Of a stretch of 64,000 nt of DNA, positions 1-7,310 are shown piece after piece. Made by a program: the position numbers and the translations under genes. Within the stretch, counting starts at the first letter, position 1. Every line of letters starts with the position of its first letter. Location of the stretch: NCBI RefSeq assembly GCF_006385255.1, contig NZ_VFJE01000050.1:124001-188000 (forward strand). Reading direction: 5' to 3'. The DNA is from Flavobacterium microcysteis. Its GTDB lineage: Bacteria; Bacteroidota; Bacteroidia; Flavobacteriales; Flavobacteriaceae. A model generated the notes under the pieces. That model was not told where the DNA came from. It worked only from the letters and a program-made list of their open reading frames with translations, and did not search any database.

Positions 1-201
1 GTAATAAATGGCAAAAGGTATTATTTTTATATATGGATAGACCACACTAAAAACGTCGAAACCTATCACTCAATGAATAAATTTTTCAATGAAATCCTTT
101 CAGATTATCCAGATATGCTAGTTACTGATGAAACATGCAAAAACTTTTATTCATTTGAACAAATCAAAAAGAAGCAAGTTCCAGAATGGTTATTAGTTTA
201 A
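1..201 (+). CDS. C-terminal end of an unknown protein (partial)
   Basis: An open frame enters from the left edge and ends at a TAA at 199-201, giving 66 residues that close with the tail PEWLLV. The piece is rich in aromatic and charged residues, such as the run YYFYIWIDH near its start. I do not recognise the family and no start is visible. A hairpin terminator follows about 35 bp downstream, so this gene closes a transcription unit separate from the peptidase cassette that follows. Confidence 0.6.
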   Translation, partial: VINGKRYYFYIWIDHTKNVETYHSMNKFFNEILSDYPDMLVTDETCKNFYSFEQIKKKQVPEWLLV

Positions 202-234
202 CTAGAAACATTTCATCAAAACACAATCAAAATT

Positions 235-260
235 AAGCTACTTTCGAGTAGCTTTTTTTA
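235..260 (+). terminator. Rho-independent terminator with TTCG tetraloop
   Basis: An 8-bp perfect stem (AAGCTACT/AGTAGCTT) closes on a TTCG loop and runs into seven T residues. It lies just after the partial gene that ends at 201. Confidence 0.85.
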
Positions 261-367
261 TTACCTTTTACCTCACATTTAAACCAACAATCTAAAAATC
301 TGTTTATTATAGCTTTTTAATTAGTTGAAAATAATCTTATTTTCTTTTATTTAATTGATTTTTTTCA

Positions 368-375
368 TATATTTG
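368..375 (+). promoter_or_regulatory. Bacteroidota -7 box for the M15 peptidase cassette
   Basis: TATATTTG matches TAnnTTTG exactly, 22 bp before the ATG at 398. No clear TTTG -33 element is seen at the expected spacing. It probably drives the four-gene cassette to 2755. Confidence 0.6.
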
Positions 376-397
376 TAATGTAATTAATTGAAAACAA

Positions 398-874
398 ATG
401 GATAAATATACTAAACAACGAATCGAAAAACTTCATCCAACTGTTAGAGAAGAAGTTACAAAAGTCATTGAAGAATGCGACAATGCTTTGACGGGCAGAG
501 CAAAAATTCGGGTGACGCAAGGCCTTCGGACTTTTGAAGAACAAGATGCCTTATATGCACAAGGAAGAACAAAACCTGGAAAAAAAGTCACGAATGCCAA
601 AGCGGGCCAATCCATACATAATTACGGTTTTGCTGTTGACATCTGCCTGATAATTGACGGAAAGGACGCTTCCTGGGACACTAAAAAAGACTGGGACAAT
701 GACAAAATTGCCGACTGGTATGAGTGTGTGAAAATTTTCGCCAAACACGGTTGGGAATGGGGCGGCAATTGGAAAACATTTAAAGATATGCCCCACTTTG
801 AAAAAAGAAACTTAAGCTGGAGATCATTGTCAAAGCTTAAAAAAGACAAAAACGGATATGTAATTTTAAAATAA
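398..874 (+). CDS. M15 family D,L-/L,D-peptidase, endolysin-like (158 aa)
   Basis: This is a zinc peptidase predicted to cut peptide stems of peptidoglycan, of the type seen in phage L-alanyl-D-glutamate endopeptidases and VanY-like enzymes. The zinc-site signature is visible: SIHNYGFAVD gives His74 and Asp81, and PHFE supplies His133. The GLRTFEEQ segment (42-49) matches the conserved Arg-containing strand of the family. There is no signal peptide or membrane segment, so the protein is cytoplasmic unless released by lysis or a partner, as for phage endolysins. It is the first gene of a same-strand cassette and is followed after 7 bp by a lipoprotein gene. The family call is firm; the physiological role (lysis, wall remodelling or antagonism) is open. 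Confidence 0.85.
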   Translation: MDKYTKQRIEKLHPTVREEVTKVIEECDNALTGRAKIRVTQGLRTFEEQDALYAQGRTKPGKKVTNAKAGQSIHNYGFAVDICLIIDGKDASWDTKKDWDNDKIADWYECVKIFAKHGWEWGGNWKTFKDMPHFEKRNLSWRSLSKLKKDKNGYVILK

Positions 875-881
875 AACAGCT

Positions 882-1349
882 ATGAAAACAATCAGAAAAA
901 ATATGATGCTCTTCTTTTTCCTGTCATTTGCAGCAGTCTCGTGCGAATCGACAAGAACGGCAGTTTTTGATCAGTATTCTTATCAGAAAACGACCGAATT
1001 GAAAGTAGAAGCCTCGAAATTAATGGACAAAGCAACAACGCCGTATGCAAAGAATCAGCAGGAAACAGAAGCATTTTTCCTTCAGGTTGAAAAGCTTATC
1101 GAATATGAAAAAAATAAGCCCGACAATGAAATCACGTTTGCCATGTGGAAACTCCTAACAGACGAAGAAAAAAACTTACTGTCTGGATTCTTCAAACGCT
1201 GGAAAGAAAAAGAATCGTTATCGCCTGTTTTTCTTCAGGAATCAAAAAAACAGGTAATGGAAGCTATAGACATGCTGATCCAATATGAAATCAAAAAAGA
1301 CAAGACATCAAAAGACGGTCTTTTAGGCCTTATCAACAGCAATAAATAG
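882..1349 (+). CDS. Small lipoprotein of the peptidase/patatin cassette (155 aa)
   Basis: The N-terminus has a basic start, a hydrophobic run and a lipobox ending AAVSC, so Cys21 is the likely lipidated residue. The mature part is highly charged and mostly helical, with no recognisable domain. It has no close family that I can name. Its place between a wall peptidase (7 bp upstream) and a cytoplasmic helical protein (5 bp downstream) suggests co-translation and a shared function. A spanin-like or immunity-like role is conceivable but not shown by the sequence. Confidence 0.75.
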   Translation: MKTIRKNMMLFFFLSFAAVSCESTRTAVFDQYSYQKTTELKVEASKLMDKATTPYAKNQQETEAFFLQVEKLIEYEKNKPDNEITFAMWKLLTDEEKNLLSGFFKRWKEKESLSPVFLQESKKQVMEAIDMLIQYEIKKDKTSKDGLLGLINSNK

Positions 1350-1354
1350 AAATC

Positions 1355-1675
1355 ATGGATATCGAAAAATTATTAAAAGAGCTGAAACAGCAACTGGTTA
1401 CGCTCTTAGGCGACAAATACAAAGAATTCAAGCCTGAAATCCAAAAAGACATTATTGCTTTTCTGGAAGGTTCAAAAGAAAAATTAGAACGCTGGACCTT
1501 GCTTTTAGCATCGTCATCGCTGACGGAAGAAGAATTTTCTTGGTTGTTGAAAAGCCAACAGGATCTTATTGCCCTAAAAGCATTACAAGGAGCAGGCTTG
1601 TCGAAAATAAAAATTAATAATATCAAAAACACGATCATACAAACTGTTATCAAAACAGTGATACTAAGCATCTAA
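1355..1675 (+). CDS. Small helical protein of unknown function (106 aa)
   Basis: I do not recognise this protein. It is predicted to be all-helical, with charged heptad-like stretches in residues 1-45. It has no signal peptide. The last about 22 residues (from IKINNI on) form a hydrophobic, lysine-spaced segment that could be an amphipathic membrane-associating helix. The gene starts 5 bp after the lipoprotein gene and precedes the patatin gene by 42 bp, so it is probably part of one operon. A reverse-strand open frame over the same bases has no supporting context. Confidence 0.7.
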   Translation: MDIEKLLKELKQQLVTLLGDKYKEFKPEIQKDIIAFLEGSKEKLERWTLLLASSSLTEEEFSWLLKSQQDLIALKALQGAGLSKIKINNIKNTIIQTVIKTVILSI

Positions 1676-1717
1676 ATAAAATCAAAATGAGCACCCAAAT
1701 CTCAAATTATAAAAGCC

Positions 1718-2755
1718 ATGTCAAAAAAAATCAAAATCTTAAGTCTGGATGGAGGCGGAATCCGAGGGATCATAACCTGCGTTATTTTAAAGTATATTGA
1801 AGAACAACTTCAAAAATTAGACAATCCAAATGCAAAAATCGGTGATTATTTCGATCTTATTGCCGGAACCAGCACAGGAGGAATACTTGCCGCTATCCTA
1901 CTCTATCCCGATAGCGATAAAAAAGCGAAGTATTCAGTAGAAACTGCCTTAGACCTTTATGCCAAACATGGTGAAAGTATTTTCAATGTATCGTTTTGGC
2001 AACAACTTATCAATCCGTTCGGACTTTTTAATGAGCGGATTTCACAAAAAGCTTTAGAAAGACAGCTAGAAAATGTATTTGGCAATCTTGAAATCAAAGA
2101 TTTCACAAAACCTTGCCTGATTACTTCGTACGACATCTTTCACAGAAAAGCGAAATTTTTTACAAGCCATGAAGCGGGTTCTGATTTAGAGAATTTTTAC
2201 GCCAAAGACATCTGCAGGGCTACTGCTGCTGCACCCACCTATTTTGAGCCCGCCAATATAAAATCGCTTTATGGGCAGGAATTTACGCTCATTGATGGTG
2301 GTGTATACGCCAACAATCCCGCTTTGTGTGCTTATGCTGAAGCTAGGAAAATAGAATTTTCAAAAGTGCTGGATCAGCCTGGAAAAAAAGATTTTCCTAA
2401 AATCAGCGACATGATTATCGTCTCTATTGGAACGGGTCAGGTATTAAAGCCCTATACGTACCGCCAATTTGAAAATGCGGGAAAAGTAAAATGGATTCAA
2501 CCACTTATTGACATTCTGCTTTCTTCAAACGTAGAAACCACAGACTATCATTTAAAAAAAATGTATGAAACTTTGGGCACAAGGAATAGGCAAAACTATC
2601 ATCGATTAATGCCTTCTCTAAAAAATGCTTCGCCCGAAATGGACGATGTTTCATCAAAAAACATTTACGAACTGATACAAGCTGGTCTGAGTTATATCGA
2701 CCAAAACCGTAAAGAGTTAAATGAGATTGCTAAAAAACTGATTAAAAATAGTTGA
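1718..2755 (+). CDS. Patatin-like phospholipase (345 aa)
   Basis: A patatin-fold serine acyl hydrolase, expected to release fatty acids from membrane phospholipids. All hallmarks are intact: the oxyanion-hole motif GGGIRG (12-17), the nucleophile elbow GTSTGG with Ser52, and the DGG motif with Asp193, completing the Ser-Asp dyad. No signal peptide is present, so it acts in the cytoplasm or at the inner membrane face. Similar stand-alone patatins serve in lipid turnover, as secreted toxins, or as effectors of CBASS defence (CapV). No nucleotidyltransferase is adjacent here. It is the last gene of the cassette that begins with the M15 peptidase and is followed by a strong terminator. Confidence 0.9.
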   Translation: MSKKIKILSLDGGGIRGIITCVILKYIEEQLQKLDNPNAKIGDYFDLIAGTSTGGILAAILLYPDSDKKAKYSVETALDLYAKHGESIFNVSFWQQLINPFGLFNERISQKALERQLENVFGNLEIKDFTKPCLITSYDIFHRKAKFFTSHEAGSDLENFYAKDICRATAAAPTYFEPANIKSLYGQEFTLIDGGVYANNPALCAYAEARKIEFSKVLDQPGKKDFPKISDMIIVSIGTGQVLKPYTYRQFENAGKVKWIQPLIDILLSSNVETTDYHLKKMYETLGTRNRQNYHRLMPSLKNASPEMDDVSSKNIYELIQAGLSYIDQNRKELNEIAKKLIKNS

Positions 2756-2760
2756 CACAA

Positions 2761-2790
2761 AAAAACCTTTGGAATCATCCAAAGGTTTTT
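2761..2790. terminator. Bidirectional terminator between convergent genes
   Basis: A 13-bp perfect stem (AAAAACCTTTGGA/TCCAAAGGTTTTT) with an ATCA loop carries a T-run on either strand. It serves the patatin gene on the left and the small secreted-protein gene on the right. Confidence 0.85.
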
Positions 2791-2820
2791 AGTTAAATAG
2801 TTGGTCGGTTAGGATTTATA

Positions 2821-3078
2821 CTATTCTTTTTTTGCTGTTTTCACTGCAGGAGCTGCTGGTTGGGCAACTTCGGCTGTTTTAGTTGTGGTTGTTTCGGCTT
2901 TTTTCGTAACGGTAGCTTCTTGTTTCACTTCTGTCACCTTAGGAGCTTCTGCTTTCTTTTCAGTGTTAGCTGTAGATGCTGCATTTTTTACAACTTCTTT
3001 TGTGGCTTTCTTAGGTGCTTCTTGTGCAAATGCTACAACTCCAGTAAGCATAATTGCGCTTAAAATTAATTTTTTCAT
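2821..3078 (-). CDS. Small Lys/Ala/Thr-rich exported protein (85 aa)
   Basis: The protein has a clear Sec signal (MKKLILSAIMLTGVVAFAQE, cleavage after AFA). It is followed by about 65 residues of low-complexity Lys, Ala, Thr, Glu and Val without cysteine or any domain. The mature part is strongly basic and likely disordered. Proteins of this kind are common in Flavobacteria and remain uncharacterised; a periplasmic linker or nucleic-acid/wall-binding role is only a guess. It is monocistronic, ending at the bidirectional hairpin at 2761-2790. Confidence 0.7.
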   Translation of the reverse strand: MKKLILSAIMLTGVVAFAQEAPKKATKEVVKNAASTANTEKKAEAPKVTEVKQEATVTKKAETTTTKTAEVAQPAAPAVKTAKKE

Positions 3079-3423
3079 AGTAGTTTTTTTGTGGTTATAG
3101 TGGTTATCGTGATTTTCATTATGTAAGACAATTTCAATGCCATCCTTACAAAATATTTTTATCCCTCAGATTAAACAAAAAACACAAACATCTGTAAATC
3201 ACAAGTTTATATATTTTTTTTAATCATTTTTAAAGATTAAAACCGCTTTATTTCAATTGTTTATAATTCCAAAAAAAATCTACATTTTTGGGGATTATGT
3301 AGAAATTTTATGTTAAAATCTTGTGGAAAAACAGAAGTCCCGTTCCTTTCCAAATCGAACAATCCATCTGAAATAATACAATTCAAATATATTTGTAACT
3401 TTACCACCCATATAAATTTCAAG
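3079..3423. other. Gene-free divergent intergenic region
   Basis: This 345-bp A+T-rich stretch separates two divergent genes. It holds the promoter at 3388-3395 for the rightward gene. A reading frame that appears to begin at 3310 crosses that promoter and is not credible as coding upstream of 3424. No RNA gene or repeat was recognised. Confidence 0.5.
3388..3395 (+). promoter_or_regulatory. Bacteroidota -7 box (secreted protein-rnpA operon)
   Basis: TATATTTG followed by TAACTTTA lies 28 bp before the ATG at 3424. It fixes the downstream start for the secreted-protein gene, because the in-frame ATG at 3310 would lie upstream of transcription. Confidence 0.7.
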
Positions 3424-3831
3424 ATGAAAGCATTAAAAATATTGGCTGTGCTATTTTTTATAGTAGTCGGAACACAGCAGACTTTTGCCCAGAAATACAG
3501 GTTCAAGACTTCCAGCTATAGTGTGATGGAAAAAAACGCCAAAGGTGATTGGGGAAAATGGTCGGATTTTAAAGACACCAGCCTTATTATTACCCTTGAT
3601 GGTGACAAAAACCGTATTGTCATTAACTCCACTCAAACACAACTGTATAACATTGATGTCTATGGAAAAACCATCGAAAACGAAACAGACAAGACAGTAA
3701 CTTTCAATTGCATCGACAACAGTGGTAACCGTTGTGTTATTGAAATCATTACCCGAAAAAAACAAGGCAATCGTATCCAGTTTTATATCAATTACCCTGA
3801 TTTAAAAATCGTCTATAATATTTATCCGTAA
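3424..3831 (+). CDS. Uncharacterised secreted protein upstream of rnpA (135 aa)
   Basis: I chose the ATG at 3424 because it gives a clean signal peptide (basic start, hydrophobic core, TFAQ cleavage site near residue 20) and sits just after a -7 box. The earlier in-frame ATG at 3310 precedes that promoter. The mature protein (about 115 residues) is rich in beta-strand-forming residues and has two cysteines near its C-terminus. No domain was recognised. It is 11 bp upstream of rnpA and must be co-transcribed with it. Its function is unknown, and a link to RNase P is probably only transcriptional. Confidence 0.75.
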   Translation: MKALKILAVLFFIVVGTQQTFAQKYRFKTSSYSVMEKNAKGDWGKWSDFKDTSLIITLDGDKNRIVINSTQTQLYNIDVYGKTIENETDKTVTFNCIDNSGNRCVIEIITRKKQGNRIQFYINYPDLKIVYNIYP

Positions 3832-3842
3832 GACTGAGGAGA

Positions 3843-4238
3843 ATGAATACCTATCCCAAATCGGAAAAATTAAAAAGTAGGACGGCGATTGATGAAATGT
3901 TTCGTGAAGGAAAATCGGTTTCAAAATTTCCGTTACGGCTTGTATATAAAAAACAGGCTCTCGAAGAAGGTCAAATATTAAAAATTGGTGTTTCAGTTTC
4001 AAAAAAATACTTCAAGAAAGCGGTTGATCGGAATTATTTCAAAAGAGTACTCCGTGAAACCTACCGCCTGAATAAAAACCTACTACTGGATTCATTGGAC
4101 GACTCCTATTCTTTTATGCTTTTATACCAAACAAAAGAAAGACTATCCTACGAAGATATAAACCGTAAAACCATACAGCTGTTTGAAAAATTCCATCTTC
4201 AGATAAATCCAGAGATTGAAAAAAATACCGATTCCTAA
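3843..4238 (+). CDS. rnpA: Ribonuclease P protein component
   Basis: This is the protein subunit of RNase P, which helps the catalytic RNA remove 5' leaders from tRNA precursors. The 131-residue length is normal. The family signature RNYFKRVLRE lies at residues 63-72, preceded by the KIGVSVSKKY strand that lines the RNA-binding cleft. The usual bacterial partner rpmH is not adjacent. Here the gene is second in an operon behind a secreted-protein gene (11 bp gap) and ahead of ctpA. Confidence 0.95.
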   Translation: MNTYPKSEKLKSRTAIDEMFREGKSVSKFPLRLVYKKQALEEGQILKIGVSVSKKYFKKAVDRNYFKRVLRETYRLNKNLLLDSLDDSYSFMLLYQTKERLSYEDINRKTIQLFEKFHLQINPEIEKNTDS

Positions 4239-4400
4239 ATTCCAATACTAAAAAAGCAGCAATTCCCGTTACTAGCCTATATTCAATGCTATTCAGTTTA
4301 TTTTAATGGAGATGAAATGTTTAGCCATTTATTATTATTTTAGTGGTCTTGTTTCTCCTAAAAGGAAAGAAACGAAGAAGAAAAAGAAAAACTTAAAGTT

Positions 4401-6038
4401 ATGTATGCATTTTTAAAAAAGAAATATATCATTCCGGTCGTAGCTGGAGGCCTTTTGTATGTTGGAGCGAGTTTCAGAAATGATTTCTTTGAAATTGCAA
4501 AACAGATTGAAATATTCACGACCATGTTCAAAACCGTGAACATGAACTATGTAGACGAAACCAATCCAGGAGAGCTGATGGATAAGGCTATCAAGAATAT
4601 GCTTATGGAATTGGATCCTTATACGGTTTATTTCAACGAACAGGATGTCGTAAAATTCAAGATCAATAACACTGGCGAGTATACCGGAATCGGGGCCATG
4701 ATCACGAGAAAAGAAGGAAAGCTGATTATCAAGGAACCTTACAAAAATTATCCTGCCGACAAGGCCGGCCTAAAAGCCGGAGATGAAATCATCCAGATTG
4801 GCGATGTAAGTCTTTCTGATTTTAAAGATGATGCATCACAGCTTTTGAAAGGAAGCAAAAATGCCAAAATTGACATAAAATACCTCCGTCAGGGCAAAAC
4901 AAACAATACAACCTTAATCTTAGAGGAAGTTGACCTAAAAGCTGTTCCGTTCTTCTCAAAAGTAGACGACAAAACCGGCTATATTGTTCTTTCTCAATTT
5001 AATGCCAAGGCATCACAAGAAACCAAACAAGCACTTGAAAAGCTTAAAGCAGATGGTGCCCAAAAAATAATTTTGGATTTAAGAGGAAATCCGGGCGGAT
5101 TATTAGGCGAGGCTGTTAATATCTGTAACCTGTTTGTGCCAAGCGGCGAGACAATCGTGACTACAAAATCGCATATCGAAAAACACAATAATACCTACAG
5201 AACATCAAGAGCTCCAGTCGACACCGAAATTCCTTTGGTGATTTTAGTGGATGGAAAAAGTGCCTCGGCATCTGAAATTGTAGCCGGAGCTTTGCAGGAT
5301 TTAGACAGGGCTGTAGTTGTTGGTGCGAGAAGCTTTGGAAAAGGTTTAGTTCAAAGACCTATCGATTTGACTTATGGAACACAAGTAAAAGTAACCATTT
5401 CGCGTTATTACACACCATCCGGAAGATGTATCCAGGCATTAGATTATGCACACAAGGATAAGGACGGAAAAGCAATACGTACTGATGAAAAAAATTATAC
5501 TGCATTTAAGACTCGCAAAGGAAGAACCGTATATGACGGAGGTGGAATCCAACCTGATGTAGAACTGTCTGAAACAAAATTAAGCGCCATTACGGAAGCA
5601 TTGGTCAAAAACGATGGTATTTTTAATTACGTGACGCGATACTATTATAAAAATCCGGCTATGGGAGACAAAATCCCTACAATTACGGATGCGGATTACA
5701 CCGACTTTAAAAAATTCCTGAAAGACCAGAAATTTGCTTTTGATACAGAAACCGAGCAATCGATGAAAAAAACGCTTGAGGCTGCTAAAAAAGAAAAAAT
5801 AGACGAAGACATCAAGGTGGAAGTACAACAGCTGCTTACGGCCCTGCAAAAAAGCGACGAGACCCAATTGAACAAGCATCAGGCAGAAATAAAAGAACTT
5901 ATTTTGGACGAAATCATCAAAAGATATCAGTACAAAGAAGGCTTGTATCAATATTACACCAAAAATAATTCTGAAATCAAAAAGGCTACTGCCTTGCTAA
6001 ATAACCCAACAGAATACAACAAAATACTACTGAAATAA
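4401..6038 (+). CDS. ctpA: C-terminal processing peptidase, S41 family (545 aa)
   Basis: This is a periplasmic serine protease that trims C-termini and degrades proteins, related to CtpA/Prc. An N-terminal hydrophobic segment (about 9-25) anchors or exports it. A PDZ domain follows (about 95-175), then the S41 protease core. By alignment to Prc spacing, the SASASE region provides the nucleophile Ser289. The FGKG motif 25 residues later provides the general base Lys314. The C-terminal about 110 residues form a charged helical extension. The next gene starts within its stop codon (TAATG), so the tandem OmpA-domain protein is translationally coupled to it. Confidence 0.93.
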   Translation: MYAFLKKKYIIPVVAGGLLYVGASFRNDFFEIAKQIEIFTTMFKTVNMNYVDETNPGELMDKAIKNMLMELDPYTVYFNEQDVVKFKINNTGEYTGIGAMITRKEGKLIIKEPYKNYPADKAGLKAGDEIIQIGDVSLSDFKDDASQLLKGSKNAKIDIKYLRQGKTNNTTLILEEVDLKAVPFFSKVDDKTGYIVLSQFNAKASQETKQALEKLKADGAQKIILDLRGNPGGLLGEAVNICNLFVPSGETIVTTKSHIEKHNNTYRTSRAPVDTEIPLVILVDGKSASASEIVAGALQDLDRAVVVGARSFGKGLVQRPIDLTYGTQVKVTISRYYTPSGRCIQALDYAHKDKDGKAIRTDEKNYTAFKTRKGRTVYDGGGIQPDVELSETKLSAITEALVKNDGIFNYVTRYYYKNPAMGDKIPTITDADYTDFKKFLKDQKFAFDTETEQSMKKTLEAAKKEKIDEDIKVEVQQLLTALQKSDETQLNKHQAEIKELILDEIIKRYQYKEGLYQYYTKNNSEIKKATALLNNPTEYNKILLK

Positions 6039-6856
6039 TGCTTCGCATCCTTAAACTTCTCCCCCTGTTTATTTTTGGATTTGTCTCTGCGCAAGAAGAG
6101 GTAGTTCATTCTGTTTATTTCGATACGAATAAATACAATCTGACTGAAAATCAAGTAGACGATGTTCTCAAATTCATACAGTCGACAGATTCTGTCAGGA
6201 TTGAATCCATAAGCATTTATGGCTATTGTGATGACCGGGGAAAAGACGAATACAATTTCAAGCTTTCTAACAATCGCGCCAATGCTATTAAAGAAAAGCT
6301 GATTGAAAACGGAGTCAAAAGCAAGATTATCGTTACTATTGAAGGAAGAGGAAGGGTTTTGATTGAAGATGATATTGATAATATTTCTGAAGTACGCTCC
6401 AAAAACCGACGTGTGGACGTGGTGATGAACTTCAAAGAAATTCCTATCGAAAAGCTTGAAATCCCAGGAGTTTACAGCGAAATCCATAAAAACCACGTTG
6501 TTGGCGACCGTATCTATCTGGAAAAGTTATTGTTTGAAAAAGGAAGCAGCAAGCTCACGATGAAATCAAAAAATGAACTGGACAGGATGGCACGACAACT
6601 CTTAAAATACAAGAACCTGGAATTTGAAATTCAGGGACATGTGTGTTGCACGCCGCCTTTTCACAAAGAAGCCATCGATAAACATACCAAAAAGCGCAAG
6701 CTTTCTGTGAATAGAGCCGAAGCAGTGTATAAATATCTGGTTTTCAAAAAAGTGCCAAAAACCAGAATGACATTTAAAGGCTATGGAAATACCCAACCGC
6801 TTGGCAAAGGTTCCGATTTGGATCGCCGGGTTGAGTTGGTTATAACCAAAGTTTAA
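6038..6856 (+). CDS. OmpA-family protein with two tandem OmpA-C-like domains (272 aa)
   Basis: A signal peptide (residues 1-19, ending SAQE) precedes two OmpA-C-like units, about 24-135 and 160-272. Both have the YFDT/FEKGSS strand, the N-x2-L helices and the closing R-R-V-[DE] motif (NRRVDVV and DRRVELV). Such domains bind diaminopimelate in peptidoglycan and anchor outer-membrane complexes. There is no beta-barrel. Unit two carries an insertion with adjacent cysteines (HVCCTPP). The ATG shares a base with the stop codon of ctpA. The 3' end overlaps the convergent acetyltransferase gene by 4 bp. Confidence 0.85.
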   Translation: MLRILKLLPLFIFGFVSAQEEVVHSVYFDTNKYNLTENQVDDVLKFIQSTDSVRIESISIYGYCDDRGKDEYNFKLSNNRANAIKEKLIENGVKSKIIVTIEGRGRVLIEDDIDNISEVRSKNRRVDVVMNFKEIPIEKLEIPGVYSEIHKNHVVGDRIYLEKLLFEKGSSKLTMKSKNELDRMARQLLKYKNLEFEIQGHVCCTPPFHKEAIDKHTKKRKLSVNRAEAVYKYLVFKKVPKTRMTFKGYGNTQPLGKGSDLDRRVELVITKV

Positions 6857-7299
6857 GCCTTTTTCATTTCTATGTGAGGAATACCATCTTCGAGATATTC
6901 TTCACTGGTTTGGGAAAATCCGTGGTTTTCGTAAAACTTTTTGAGATATAACTGGGCCGAAATCGTAATTTTTTCTTCACCAAAATTATCCTTGATTGCT
7001 TTAATCGCTTCACGGATAAGATCGTGTCCCCATTTTTTATCACGATACTTTTCTTTGACGATAACTCTTCCTATGGAGGATTCGTCAAAATAATCGCCTG
7101 CTTTGAAAAGCCTGCAATACGCTACTGTTTCGCCTTCAAATTCGCCAATTAAATGAATTGCTTTCCTGTCTTTGCCATCGATATCCTGATATACGCAGTT
7201 TTGCTCCACTATAAAGACCTCGCTACGCAATTCCAGCAAATTATACAGTTCATCAAGAGAAAGCGCCTTAAAAGGCTTTATTTTCCAAATTAGGGACAT
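6853..7299 (-). CDS. GNAT family N-acetyltransferase, ElaA-like (148 aa)
   Basis: A short acetyl-CoA-dependent acyltransferase. It matches the ElaA subgroup by its opening (W-x-I-K-x-F), the RSEVFIVEQ segment, the IGRVIV strand and the acetyl-CoA loop region near RDKKWGHDL. The usual substrate of ElaA proteins is unknown. It is the last gene of the leftward mltD-DUF4837-acetyltransferase operon, 11 bp after the lipoprotein gene, and converges on the OmpA-type gene with a 4-bp overlap. Confidence 0.85.
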   Translation of the reverse strand: MSLIWKIKPFKALSLDELYNLLELRSEVFIVEQNCVYQDIDGKDRKAIHLIGEFEGETVAYCRLFKAGDYFDESSIGRVIVKEKYRDKKWGHDLIREAIKAIKDNFGEEKITISAQLYLKKFYENHGFSQTSEEYLEDGIPHIEMKKA

Positions 7300-7310
7300 T
7301 GGGTTTGTTT

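Noticed and set aside
1718..2755. CBASS phage-defence module based on the patatin lipase
   Set aside because: No CD-NTase, Cap2/Cap3 or other CBASS gene lies next to it in the visible region; the patatin alone is not enough.
3310..3423. Upstream extension of the secreted-protein gene before rnpA (start at 3310)
   Set aside because: The -7 box at 3388-3395 lies inside the extension, and the ATG at 3424 gives a normal signal peptide.
4306..4416. 36-codon frame before ctpA ending in a Lys-rich run
   Set aside because: It overlaps the ctpA start in another frame, has no promoter and no recognisable peptide feature.
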